Source: Clavibacter michiganensis subsp. tessellarius (GTDB taxonomy: Bacteria > Actinomycetota > Actinomycetes > Actinomycetales > Microbacteriaceae). From it: a DNA stretch of 64,000 nt. Made by a program: the position numbers and the translations under genes. The DNA is taken from assembly GCF_021922985.1 (NCBI RefSeq), contig NZ_CP040788.1, positions 1,674,001-1,738,000 of the forward strand, in the 5' to 3' direction. How positions within the stretch are numbered: position 1 is the stretch's first letter; every line of letters begins with the position of its first letter. Below are positions 25,830-33,492 of the stretch, piece by piece. The notes beneath the pieces were generated by a model. The model searched no databases, was not told where the DNA came from, and saw only the letters and a list, made by a program, of their open reading frames with translations.

Positions 25830-26261
25830 CTACCCGAGCGACGCCACCCACTCGCTCGTGCCGTCGTCGAAGGCCTGCTGCTTCCAGATGGGGACGCGCT
25901 GCTTGACCTCGTCCACGAGCAGGCCGCACGCGGCGAACGCGTCCGCCCGATGCGCGGAGGAGACGGCGCACGTGAGCGCCACGTCGCCGATGCCGAGGCG
26001 GCCGATGCGGTGCTCGACGGCGATCCGCACGTCGGGGTAGCGGGCGGAGACGTCGAGCGCGACCTGCCGGATCGCCTGGCGGGCGGCCGGATGCGCGGAG
26101 TAGTCGAGCCAGAGGACGCCCCTGCCGTCGTCGTGGTCGCGCACGACGCCCTCGAACGTCACGACGGCGCCGGCGTCGTCGGCGCGGACGGCGTCGGCGC
26201 AGTCCTCGACGCGGATCGCGCCGCCCGCGATGCGCGCGAAGAGGACGCGGTCGGCGGTCAC
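25830..26261 (-). CDS. moaE: Molybdopterin synthase catalytic subunit MoaE
   Basis: MoaE, with thiocarboxylated MoaD, inserts the two sulfurs that turn cyclic pyranopterin phosphate into molybdopterin. The 143-residue protein shows GAVVTFEGVVRDHDDGRGV near residue 30 and LDYSAHPAARQAIRQVA near residue 51. HRIGRLGIGDVALTCAVSSAHR follows near 85 (quoted in part: HRIGRLGIGDVAL, VSSAHRADAF). The catalytic loop VDEVKQRVPIWKQQ near 120 carries the essential lysines. Its GTG start overlaps the stop of mog (GTGA). The partner gene moaD is 32 kb away. Confidence 0.95.
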   Translation of the reverse strand: MTADRVLFARIAGGAIRVEDCADAVRADDAGAVVTFEGVVRDHDDGRGVLWLDYSAHPAARQAIRQVALDVSARYPDVRIAVEHRIGRLGIGDVALTCAVSSAHRADAFAACGLLVDEVKQRVPIWKQQAFDDGTSEWVASLG

Positions 26262-26839
26262 GAGGCGGCTCCCCGGTCGTCGACCGCGTCGTCGTCGGCG
26301 CCCGAGTCGAAGTCGGCGCCCGTGTCCGTGTCGGCCGCCGTGTCCGTCGCCGGGTGCACGGAGCCGCGGATCTGCGCGAGCACGTGGTCGAGGATCCGGT
26401 CGAGCAGCCCCAGCCCGTCGCGTACGCCGCCCGGCGAGCCGGGCAGGTTCATCACGAATGCGCCGCCCGCGACGCCCGCATGCCCGCGCGTGAGCACGGC
26501 CGTCGGCGTGTGGGCCGTGCCGAGGCGGCGGGCCTCCTCCATGATCCCGGGGATCTCGAGGTCGAGCAGCGGCGCCGTCGCCTCGGGGGTGCGGTCGGTG
26601 GGCGTGATGCCCGTGCCGCCCGTGGTGAGGATCACGCGCGCGCCGCCCGCGACCGCCTCGGCGAGCGCGGCAGCCACCCCGGGTCCGTCGGCGCGCACGT
26701 GCGGGCCGTCGACCGCGAAGCCGCGCTCGGCGAGCCAGGCGGCGATGACGGGACCCGTGCGGTCCTCGTACTCCCCGGCGGCGGCGCGCGTGGACGCGAC
26801 GATCACGACCGCCACACCCCGCGCATCCGCGGCGGTCAT
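26258..26839 (-). CDS. mog: MogA/MoaB-family molybdenum cofactor protein
   Basis: The 193-residue protein belongs to the MogA/MoaB group, which adenylates molybdopterin before metal insertion by MoeA. Motifs are VVIVASTRAAAGEYEDRTGP at residues 10-29, LTTGGTGITPTDRTPEAT near residue 70 (the phosphate-binding GGTG loop) and FVMNLPGSPGGVRDGL near residue 125. The last 30 residues are an Asp/Ala-rich tail. It sits between moaC and moaE with 4-bp overlaps on both sides, so the four genes form one operon. MogA or MoaB identity cannot be settled by eye. Confidence 0.93.
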   Translation of the reverse strand: MTAADARGVAVVIVASTRAAAGEYEDRTGPVIAAWLAERGFAVDGPHVRADGPGVAAALAEAVAGGARVILTTGGTGITPTDRTPEATAPLLDLEIPGIMEEARRLGTAHTPTAVLTRGHAGVAGGAFVMNLPGSPGGVRDGLGLLDRILDHVLAQIRGSVHPATDTAADTDTGADFDSGADDDAVDDRGAAS

Positions 26840-27333
26840 GCCCGCTCCCAGTCGCCGGACTTGCCGCCCTGCTTCTCGCGCACGAGCACATCGGTGATCA
26901 CGGCCCGCGCGTCGACGGCCTTGAGCATGTCGTAGAGCGTGAGCGCGGCGACCGAGGCCGCGGTGAGCGCCTCCATCTCCACGCCGGTGACGCCCGTGGT
27001 GCTCACCGACGCGACGACCGTGAGGCGGTCGTCGGCCCCCGTGATGTCGATCTCGATGCGCCCGATGGGCAGCGGGTGGCAGAGCGGGATGAGGCTGGAT
27101 GTCTGCTTCGCCGCCATGATCCCCGCGATTCGCGCCGTGCCGACCGCCTCGCCCTTGGGGAGGTCGCCCGAGATCACGGCGGACACGACCTCCGGCCGGG
27201 TCACGAGCACGGCCTGCGCGACGGCGCGGCGCTTCGTCGTGGCCTTGTCGGTGACGTCGACCATGTGCGCGGATCCGTCCTGCCGCAGGTGGGTGAGGGA
27301 CGGCGCGGCGGCGCTCGTCGCGGGATCAGTCAT
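26836..27333 (-). CDS. moaC: Cyclic pyranopterin monophosphate synthase MoaC
   Basis: MoaC converts the MoaA product to cyclic pyranopterin monophosphate. The 165-residue protein has the family features SAHMVDVTDKATTKRRAVAQ at residues 21-40, IMAAKQTSSLIPLCHPLPI near residue 72, GVTGVEMEALTAASVAALTLYDM near residue 115 (quoted in part: TGVEMEALTAASVAALT), and KAVDARAVITDV with the C-terminal KQGGKSGDW. Length is normal. The ATG overlaps the moeA stop by 8 bp. Its partner enzyme MoaA is encoded at 57365. Confidence 0.96.
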   Translation of the reverse strand: MTDPATSAAAPSLTHLRQDGSAHMVDVTDKATTKRRAVAQAVLVTRPEVVSAVISGDLPKGEAVGTARIAGIMAAKQTSSLIPLCHPLPIGRIEIDITGADDRLTVVASVSTTGVTGVEMEALTAASVAALTLYDMLKAVDARAVITDVLVREKQGGKSGDWERA

Positions 27334-28621
27334 CGATGCTCCAGACGGTGACGGGGTCGCCGGCCTCGAGCCGGGCGGGACCTGCGGGGATGTGGACGAG
27401 ATGGGTGGCGGTCGCGTACGCGTGCAGGAGGTGGGATCCGGGGCCGCCGACCGCGATCACCCGACCGTCGGCGTCGAGGCGCCCGCGTCGCACCTGGTGC
27501 TTCCCGACCGGCGAGTCGAGCGGCTCCGCCAGCGGCAGCTCGCGGGACGGGCGCTCCGGGTGCGCGTGCCCGGCGATCCGCCGGAGCACGGGACGGAGGA
27601 ACAGCTCGAACGAGACGAGGGCGCTCACGGGGTTGCCGGGGAAGGCGACGACCGGGATCCGGGAGCCGCCGAGCTCGGCCGTCCCGAGCCCCTGCGGCCC
27701 ACCCGGCTGCACGGCCACGGAGACGAACTCGACGCCGCCGCCGGCGAGCACGTCGCGGACGACCTCGTAGGCGCCCGCGCTCACGCCGCCCGTGGTGACG
27801 AGGAGGTCGACGCCCGTCGCGGCGTCGCGGAGGGCGTCGCGCACGCGGTCGGGGTCGTCGGAGGCGACCCGCATCGGGCGGACGACGGCGCCGGCCTCCT
27901 GCAGGGACGCGGCGAGCGCGACGGAGTTGGCGTCGTGGATCTGCCCGGGCGCGAGCTCCTCGCCGGGCCCGCGCAGCTCGAGGCCCGTGGAGAGGAGGAG
28001 GACGACGGGACGGCGGCGGACGGCGACGTGCACGACGCCGGCCGATGCCAGGACGCCGAGGTGCGCAGGCAGGAGGCGCGTGCCGGCGGCGACGAGCACG
28101 CCGCCCGCGGCGAGGTCGCTGCCCTGCGCGCGGACGAAGGCGCCCGGATCCACGGGGGCGACGAAGGAGACGGTCGCGTCGGTCGCCGTCTCGTCGACGA
28201 AGCGGTCGGGGATCGCGGCCTCGATGGGGACGATCGCGTCGGCGCCGGACGGGACGGGCGCGCCGGTCATGCAGGGGGCCGCGGTCCCGGGCGCGAGGGG
28301 CGCGGGCGCGACGCCCGCGGGGACGCGCGGCGCGATGCGGAGGACCGCGGGGCGCGCGTCTGTCGCGGTCGCGAGGTCGGCGACGCGCACCGCGTAGCCG
28401 TCCATCTGCGAGTTGCGGAAGGGCGGCAGGTCGATGCCGCTCCGCACGTCGTCGGCGAGGACGCGGCCGGCGTGCCGGTGCGGATCCGCCGCGAGGGCGT
28501 CGGCGTCGACCGCGAGCTCCTCGGAGGGCAGGTCGGCGAGCGGGGCGAGGAGGGCCGCGACCGCGGATCGGTGCTCGGCCACGCTGCGGCGCGCTCGGCC
28601 GGCGGAGCGGTCGGAGGTCAT
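27326..28621 (-). CDS. moeA: Molybdopterin molybdenumtransferase MoeA
   Basis: MoeA inserts molybdenum into adenylated molybdopterin. The 431-residue protein shows SGIDLPPFRNSQMDGYAVR near residue 60, the catalytic-region motif PCMTGAPVPSGADAIVPIE near residue 112, STGLEL followed by GQIHDANS near 215, LLVTTGGVSAGAYEVVRDVL near 270 and VAFPGNPVSALVSFELFLRP near 325. The C-terminal domain from about residue 350 is present. ATG 28621 is preceded by GATGAT and GGGGG; a longer frame upstream is Pro/Arg-rich and unlikely. It is the first gene of moeA-moaC-mog-moaE. Confidence 0.95.
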   Translation of the reverse strand: MTSDRSAGRARRSVAEHRSAVAALLAPLADLPSEELAVDADALAADPHRHAGRVLADDVRSGIDLPPFRNSQMDGYAVRVADLATATDARPAVLRIAPRVPAGVAPAPLAPGTAAPCMTGAPVPSGADAIVPIEAAIPDRFVDETATDATVSFVAPVDPGAFVRAQGSDLAAGGVLVAAGTRLLPAHLGVLASAGVVHVAVRRRPVVLLLSTGLELRGPGEELAPGQIHDANSVALAASLQEAGAVVRPMRVASDDPDRVRDALRDAATGVDLLVTTGGVSAGAYEVVRDVLAGGGVEFVSVAVQPGGPQGLGTAELGGSRIPVVAFPGNPVSALVSFELFLRPVLRRIAGHAHPERPSRELPLAEPLDSPVGKHQVRRGRLDADGRVIAVGGPGSHLLHAYATATHLVHIPAGPARLEAGDPVTVWSIDD

Positions 28622-28761
28622 GCCCCCATCATCCCCCGGGGCAGGCGGGGCTCGGGGGCGGCGCTCGGGGGCGGCGTCGGCGGACCCATGCGCGCCCGGG
28701 CCCCGCGCACCGGCCCCGGCGGGCCTTGCCACCGTCGCCGAGCACGGGCGACCATGGGCCC

Positions 28762-28986
28762 ATGGACCCGCACGAGCGCCGATCCGCCGTCATCCGCCGC
28801 GTGGCCGCCGGGGTCGGCGGCGTCCTCGTCGTCGCGGCCGTCGTGCTGGGCGTGGTCGGGGTCGTCGTCTCGACGGGCGGATCCGACCTGGGCCTCCTCG
28901 CGCTCGTCGCGGCCCTCGCCCTGGTCACCGCGGGGGCGGGGCTGATCGCCGCGGCCGTCCGCTCGGCGGCCGGTCGCCGGGGCTGA
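28762..28986 (+). CDS. Small two-span membrane protein
   Basis: The 74-residue product has a short basic N-terminus (MDPHERRSAVIRR), two hydrophobic helices (about residues 15-36, VAAGVGGVLVVAAVVLGVVG, and 44-66, GLLALVAALALVTAGAGLIA) and a basic tail (RSAAGRRG). No family is recognised. It is divergent from moeA. No ribosome binding site is seen; the start codon lies in a run of overlapping CCATGG sequences, so another nearby ATG frame cannot be fully excluded. Codon use (GC in third positions) favours this frame. Confidence 0.55.
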   Translation: MDPHERRSAVIRRVAAGVGGVLVVAAVVLGVVGVVVSTGGSDLGLLALVAALALVTAGAGLIAAAVRSAAGRRG

Positions 28987-29104
28987 GCCCGCCGCGTCCC
29001 CGGACGGGCGCCGTCCGCTCCTCCCCAGGCGTCCGCGGCGGATGCGTGTCCGGGTCCCGAAGCCGCCCCTGCCCCCCGGCGCCCGGCCGTCCTAGGGTCG
29101 GACC

Positions 29105-29878
29105 ATGACCATCGCCGCCCGCGGGCAGACCCTCGTCGACCTCCACACCGCACCCGAGCTCCTGAGGGTGGTGAACGTGTGGGACGCCATCACCGCCTCC
29201 GCCATCGGCTCGCTCCCCGAGACGAAGGCGCTCGCCACCGCGAGCCACTCCATCGCCGCGACCTTCGGCTACGAGGACGGCGAGAAGATCCCGCTCGACC
29301 TCCACCTCGACATGATCGGCCGCATCGTCACGGCCGTCGAGCAGCCGGTCTCGGCCGACCTCGAGTCGGGCTACGGGGACGCGGGCGAGACCGTGCGCCG
29401 CGCCATCGGCGTGGGCGTCGTCGGCGCGAACCTCGAGGACGGCATGCGCCCCCTCGACGAGTCGATCCGCGCGGTCGAGGCGGCCGTCGCCGCCGCGCAG
29501 GCCGAGGGCGTGCCGTTCGCGCTCAACGCCCGCACCGACGCCTACGTGCTGGGCGGCGACCGCGACCGGTCCGACATCCTCGCCGACGCCGTCGAGCGAA
29601 GCCGTGCCTACATGGCCGCGGGCGCCACCTCTATCTTCGTGCCCGGCCCGCTCACGGAGGACGAGGTCCGCACCCTCGTCGACGCGCTCGGCCCGCAGGT
29701 CCTCACGGTCATCGGCGTCCCCGGTTCCCTCTCCCCCGCCCGATTCGAGGAGCTCGGCGTCGCGCGCATCTCCTACGGCCCGTGGACCCAGCGCGTCGCG
29801 CTCACCGCGCTGCAGGACACGGCGAAGGACCTCTACGCGGGCGGCGCGCTCCCCGAGGGGACGCGCCCGCTCAACTGA
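29105..29878 (+). CDS. Isocitrate lyase / PEP mutase superfamily protein
   Basis: The 257-residue protein has the TIM-barrel pattern of the PEP mutase/isocitrate lyase group, whose members cut or form C-C or C-P bonds next to a carboxylate. Visible motifs are VVNVWDAITASAIG near residue 22, PVSADLESGYGD near residue 82 (metal-binding Asp region), GVNLEDG-type VVGANLEDGMRP near 106 and FALNARTDAYVLG near 138. The KKCGH catalytic loop of true isocitrate lyases is absent, so the activity is likely a lyase on another small acid (for example oxaloacetate or methylisocitrate-like). TAGGGT (29093-29098) ends 6 nt before the ATG, so initiation is leaderless. It stands alone. Confidence 0.88.
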   Translation: MTIAARGQTLVDLHTAPELLRVVNVWDAITASAIGSLPETKALATASHSIAATFGYEDGEKIPLDLHLDMIGRIVTAVEQPVSADLESGYGDAGETVRRAIGVGVVGANLEDGMRPLDESIRAVEAAVAAAQAEGVPFALNARTDAYVLGGDRDRSDILADAVERSRAYMAAGATSIFVPGPLTEDEVRTLVDALGPQVLTVIGVPGSLSPARFEELGVARISYGPWTQRVALTALQDTAKDLYAGGALPEGTRPLN

Positions 29879-29971
29879 CGCCGTCACGCGGACCCGGGCT
29901 CGGCCGTCGCGGCGGAGCCCGCGTCCGGCGTGCACTGGTTGACTGCTGCCACCGCCCCCGAAGGAGCCCCC

Positions 29972-30901
29972 GTGACCGACACCCCCGCACCGGCGGACGC
30001 CGCCGCACCCGCATCCACCCCGCGCGCCGACATCGGCGTCATCGGCGGATCCGGCCTCTACGCCCTGCTCGACCCCGCGACCAGCACGTCCCATCGCATC
30101 GAGACGCCGTTCGGCCCCACCTCGAGCGAGGTGACCGTGGGCGAGCTGGCCGGGCGGCGCATCGCGTTCCTCACCCGCCACGGCGCCGACCACTCGGTCG
30201 CGCCGCACCTCATCGACTACCGGGCGAACGTCTGGGCGCTCGCCTCGCTCGGCGTCTCGGCCATCGTGTCGTCGTCGGCCGTAGGCGGCGTCTCGCCGGA
30301 CTACCCGCCGGGATCGCTCGTGCTGACGGACCAGCTCCTCGACCGCACCTGGGGACGACCGGACACCTTCTTCGACCAGGGCGTCGTGCAGCACCTCTCC
30401 GCCGCGGATCCGTTCGACCCCGAGCTGCACGGCCTCGCCGCCGCCGCGCTCGTGGAGCTGGAGGGCGGCGACCGCGCCGATCCTGCCGGGCCGCTGCGCA
30501 CCTCGGGCACGGTCGTCGTCGTCCAGGGACCGCGCTTCTCCACGCGCGCCGAGTCGCTGTGGTTCCGCCAGGCGGGCGCCCACATCGTCAACATGACGCA
30601 GTACCCGGAGGTGGTGCTCGCGTCCGAGCTGAACATCGGCACCGTGAACCTGTCGTTCGTCACCGACGCCGACGCCGGCCTCGCGCCGCTCCCCGGCGAA
30701 CAGGGCGACGCCGTCACCGCGGAGCTCGTGTTCGCGCGGCTCCGGGACGCGCAGCCGCGCATCGTGCGCGCGATCGAGGCGGTCATCCGCGCGATCCCCG
30801 CCGACTACCGCGGCCGGCCCCTCATCGACCCGGATGCGGTCGCCTCCGTGCTCGCGCGGCCCGCCTCGGGCGCCGGCGACGCGACGGGCGCGCGCTCGTG
30901 A
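29972..30901 (+). CDS. MTA/purine nucleoside phosphorylase (MtnP-like)
   Basis: The enzyme should phosphorolyse 5'-methylthioadenosine or a purine nucleoside, salvaging the base. The 309-residue protein has IGVIGGSGLYALLD near residue 22, RHGADHSVAPHLIDYRAN near 65 (the family RHG motif), SSSAVGGVSPDYPPGSLVL near 95, VVVQGPRFSTRAES near 180, and the MTA-type NMTQYPEVVLASEL near 205. A Thr/Ser pocket with NMTQYPE favours MTAP over other PNPs, but sequence alone is not decisive. The GTG start at 29972 has GAAGGAG at 6 nt. Its stop overlaps the start of the sugar epimerase gene (GTGA), so the two are made together. Confidence 0.88.
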   Translation: MTDTPAPADAAAPASTPRADIGVIGGSGLYALLDPATSTSHRIETPFGPTSSEVTVGELAGRRIAFLTRHGADHSVAPHLIDYRANVWALASLGVSAIVSSSAVGGVSPDYPPGSLVLTDQLLDRTWGRPDTFFDQGVVQHLSAADPFDPELHGLAAAALVELEGGDRADPAGPLRTSGTVVVVQGPRFSTRAESLWFRQAGAHIVNMTQYPEVVLASELNIGTVNLSFVTDADAGLAPLPGEQGDAVTAELVFARLRDAQPRIVRAIEAVIRAIPADYRGRPLIDPDAVASVLARPASGAGDATGARS

Positions 30902-31962
30902 GCGACGGGATCCTCCTCGTCACGGGCGGAGCGGGCTTCATCGGCGGCACCGTCGTCGCGGCGGCGCTTGCGGAGGGCCGTCGCGTGCGGATCCTCGACT
31001 CGCTGCGGGCGGACGTGCACGGCGGCGCACCCGAGATCGACCCGCGGGCGGAGCTCGTGCACGGCGACGTCACGGATCCGGACCAGGTGGCCCGCGCGCT
31101 CGACGGCGTCGACGTCGTGTGCCACCAGGCCGCGAAGGTCGGCCTCGGCGTCGACTTCCTCGACGCCCCCGACTACGTGCACACGAACGACGGCGGGACC
31201 GCGGTGCTGCTCGCCGCCATGACGCGCGCCGGCGTCGACCGCCTCGTGCTCGCGAGCTCCATGGTCGTCTACGGCGAGGGGGCCTACGCGGGCGCCGCCG
31301 GCCCGGTGCGCCCGCCCGCGCGCCGCGTCGCCGACCTCGACGCCGGGATGTTCGACCCCGTCGATCCCGCCACGGGCGAGCCGCTCGTGCCCGCGCTCAT
31401 CGGCGAGGACGTGCCGCTGGATCCGCGCAACGTCTACGCCACCACGAAGCTCGCGCAGGAGAACCTCGCGAGCTCGTGGACCCGCGCCACGGGCGGTCGC
31501 GCCGCGGCCCTCCGCTACCACAACGTCTACGGGCCCGGCATGCCGCAGAACACCCCCTACGCGGGCGTCGCGTCGCTGTTCCGGTCGGCGCTGGCCCGCG
31601 GCGAGGCGCCCCGCGTCTTCGAGGACGGCCGGCAGCGCCGCGACTTCGTGCACGTGCGCGACGTCGCCGGCGCGAACCTCGCCGCCCTCGCGTGGACCGC
31701 GGACCGCGACCCCGGGTCCTTCCGCGCCTTCAACGTGGGCAGCGGCACCGTGCACACCATCGGCGAGATGGCCGAGGCGCTCGCTCGCGAGGCGGGCGGA
31801 TCCGCGCCCGTCACCACGGGCGAGTACCGGCTGGGCGACGTGCGGCACATCACGGCGTCGTCCGACAGGCTCCGCACGGAGCTCGGCTGGGAGCCGCAGG
31901 TGGGCTTCGAGGAGGGCATGCGCGAGTTCGCGACGGCGCCGCTGCGGAGCGCGGTCGGCTGA
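30898..31962 (+). CDS. NAD-dependent epimerase/dehydratase (extended SDR)
   Basis: The 354-residue protein is an extended short-chain dehydrogenase of the nucleotide-sugar epimerase type. It has VTGGAGFIGGTVVAAAL at residues 8-24, DVTDPDQVARAL near 60, HQAAKVGLGVD near 78, SSMVVYGEGAY near 117 and the catalytic YATTKLAQENL near 180, then RYHNVYGPGMP and QRRDFVHVRDVAGAN near 250. A 25-residue insertion sits between the Ser strand and the YxxxK motif. It is coupled to the phosphorylase gene by a GTGA overlap, an unusual partner for a sugar epimerase. The substrate is unknown. Confidence 0.9.
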   Translation: MSDGILLVTGGAGFIGGTVVAAALAEGRRVRILDSLRADVHGGAPEIDPRAELVHGDVTDPDQVARALDGVDVVCHQAAKVGLGVDFLDAPDYVHTNDGGTAVLLAAMTRAGVDRLVLASSMVVYGEGAYAGAAGPVRPPARRVADLDAGMFDPVDPATGEPLVPALIGEDVPLDPRNVYATTKLAQENLASSWTRATGGRAAALRYHNVYGPGMPQNTPYAGVASLFRSALARGEAPRVFEDGRQRRDFVHVRDVAGANLAALAWTADRDPGSFRAFNVGSGTVHTIGEMAEALAREAGGSAPVTTGEYRLGDVRHITASSDRLRTELGWEPQVGFEEGMREFATAPLRSAVG

Positions 31963-31970
31963 GGGGCGCT

Positions 31971-32030
31971 GGGTCGGGTCGGGTCGGGTCCGGGCGAGTC
32001 CGGGCGGGTCGGGTCCGGGCGGGTCGGGTC
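31971..32030. repeat. GGGTC simple repeat downstream of the epimerase gene
   Basis: About 60 bp consist of GGGTC, GGGTCC and GGGC units (for example four G-runs within the first 20 bases). The G-runs on the plus strand, spaced by 2 nt, meet the usual pattern for a G-quadruplex. No gene overlaps it. It lies 10 bp past the epimerase stop. Confidence 0.75.
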
Positions 32031-32129
32031 GAATTGCGCCACGGCGCGTCGTACCCGGGTGCCGCCCGGCCGTCGACCCCGGCACCTCCGGCCGACGACG
32101 CCCACGCGGCGTCGCACGAGACTGGGGGC

Positions 32130-32579
32130 ATGACCCCCGCATCACGCCGCCGCATCGCCGCGCGCTCCGGGATCGCCCTCGCCGTCGGCGCCGCGTCCCT
32201 CGCGCTCGCCGGCTGCTCGGGCATCACCGACGACATCGCCGACATCTACTCGATCACCTACGAGGTCACGACCAGCGGACCCGCCGACGGCGGGCTGACC
32301 GACGTGTCGTACGCCGAGGCGTCGCACCGAGGACGACCGTCGATCGTCCAGGAGGTCGGGCAGGCGTCGCTCGCCCCCGGCGACGACTCGGCGAGCTCCA
32401 TCTGGTCGGTCGAGTCGGTCGTCACCGCGGAGGACTGGGCCTTCGTGCAGGCGACGCCGGTGGACGGCGAGGCGCTCACCTGCCGGATCCTGGTCGACGG
32501 CGTGAAGGAGATCGCCTCGTCGACGGCCGCGGCAGGCCAGCCCGTGACGTGCCAGGTGCCGACCGCGCCGTTCAGCTGA
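32130..32579 (+). CDS. Small lipoprotein, MmpS-like
   Basis: The 149-residue protein has a lipoprotein signal (RRRIAARSGIALAVGAASLA, lipobox LAGC with Cys near residue 29). The mature part starts with a beta-rich stretch, ITYEVTTSGPADGGLTDVSY, and ends with LTCRILVDGVKEIASSTAAA and VTCQV. The TCRILVDG element and a paired Cys resemble the MmpS-type small membrane-associated beta proteins of actinobacteria, though no MmpL gene is near. The start lies 6 nt after a GAGACT box and has no strong ribosome binding site. It forms its own unit. Function is not established. Confidence 0.78.
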   Translation: MTPASRRRIAARSGIALAVGAASLALAGCSGITDDIADIYSITYEVTTSGPADGGLTDVSYAEASHRGRPSIVQEVGQASLAPGDDSASSIWSVESVVTAEDWAFVQATPVDGEALTCRILVDGVKEIASSTAAAGQPVTCQVPTAPFS

Positions 32580-32624
32580 CGCGGCCGGCCGACCCGAGCG
32601 GCCGGCCGGTCCGCATCCCGCCGC

Positions 32625-33413
32625 TCAGTACTTCGCGGACTGCCCGCCGTCGATCGGCAGCACGGCCGCGTTCACGTACGCCGCGTCCGAGGACAGCAGG
32701 AACGCGACGACCGACGCGATCTCGTCCGCCTCGCCGTAGCGCTTCGTCGGGTTGCCCTGGATGAACTGCTCCGCGGCACCGCGCGGGTCGTCGGCGCTGA
32801 TCTGCTTCATGGAGGCCTCGACCATCGGGGTCCAGATGGCCCCGGGCGCGATCGCGTTGACGCGGATGCCGAACTCGCCGTACTCGACGGCCGAGTTGCG
32901 GGTGAGGCCGACGACGCCGTGCTTCGCGGCCGCGTAGCCGGACTGGTTGCCGACGCCGCGGATCCCGCCGACGCTCGCGGTGTTCACGACCATGCCGGAG
33001 CCCTGCGCGCGCATGACGGCGAGGACCTTCTCGAGGCCGAGGAAGACCCCGCGCAGGTTGATGGCGACGACCTTGTCGAACTCCGCCGCGGTGAAGTCCT
33101 CGGTGAGGTTCTGGCGGCCCTCGATGCCGGCGTTGTTGAAGAAGCCGTCGATGCGGCCGAAGCGCTCAACGGTCTGCTGCACGTACGCATCGACGTCGGA
33201 CTCCTGGGACACGTCGGCGATGACGGTGAGGACCTCGGCGTCGGACGCGGCGGCGGTGACGGCCTCGACGGTGGCCTGGAGGCCCTGCTCGGAGATGTCG
33301 ACGAGCGCGAGCTTCGCGCCCTCCGAGGCGAGGCGGACGGCGGCGGCGCGGCCGAGGCCGGATCCGCCGCCGGTGATGAGGACGACCTGGTCGGTGAAAC
33401 GGGTGGTGGTCAT
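32625..33413 (-). CDS. SDR-family NAD(P) oxidoreductase (glucose 1-dehydrogenase-like)
   Basis: The 262-residue classical short-chain dehydrogenase has the cofactor motif LITGGGSGLGRAAAVRLAS at residues 13-31, NNAGIEGRQNLTED near 92, the catalytic Ser in NTASVGGIRGVGNQ near 142 and YAAAKHGVVGL near 158, then RVNAIAPGAIWTPMV. It ends with IDGGQSAKY, as in secondary alcohol or sugar dehydrogenases. Substrate is not evident. ATG has CAGGAGA at 6 nt. A perfect 20-bp palindrome (33469-33488) lies 55 bp upstream, close to the likely transcription start, suggesting repressor control by an unlinked regulator. Confidence 0.93.
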   Translation of the reverse strand: MTTTRFTDQVVLITGGGSGLGRAAAVRLASEGAKLALVDISEQGLQATVEAVTAAASDAEVLTVIADVSQESDVDAYVQQTVERFGRIDGFFNNAGIEGRQNLTEDFTAAEFDKVVAINLRGVFLGLEKVLAVMRAQGSGMVVNTASVGGIRGVGNQSGYAAAKHGVVGLTRNSAVEYGEFGIRVNAIAPGAIWTPMVEASMKQISADDPRGAAEQFIQGNPTKRYGEADEIASVVAFLLSSDAAYVNAAVLPIDGGQSAKY

Positions 33414-33468
33414 GGGGTCTCCTGACGAGTCGGGGACGGCGGCCCGCGTCTCGTGGGCGGAGCCACTG

Positions 33469-33488
33469 GTCCATGCGATCGCATGGAC
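33469..33488. promoter_or_regulatory. Perfect 20-bp palindrome, probable operator of the SDR gene
   Basis: GTCCATGCGATCGCATGGAC reads the same on both strands. It sits between the CPBP gene (ends 33493) and the SDR gene (starts 33413). On the minus strand TACGGT and TAGGGA -10-like boxes immediately precede it. This places it over the probable start of the SDR transcript, a usual place for a TetR- or GntR-type repressor. Confidence 0.6.
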
Positions 33489-33492
33489 ATCC

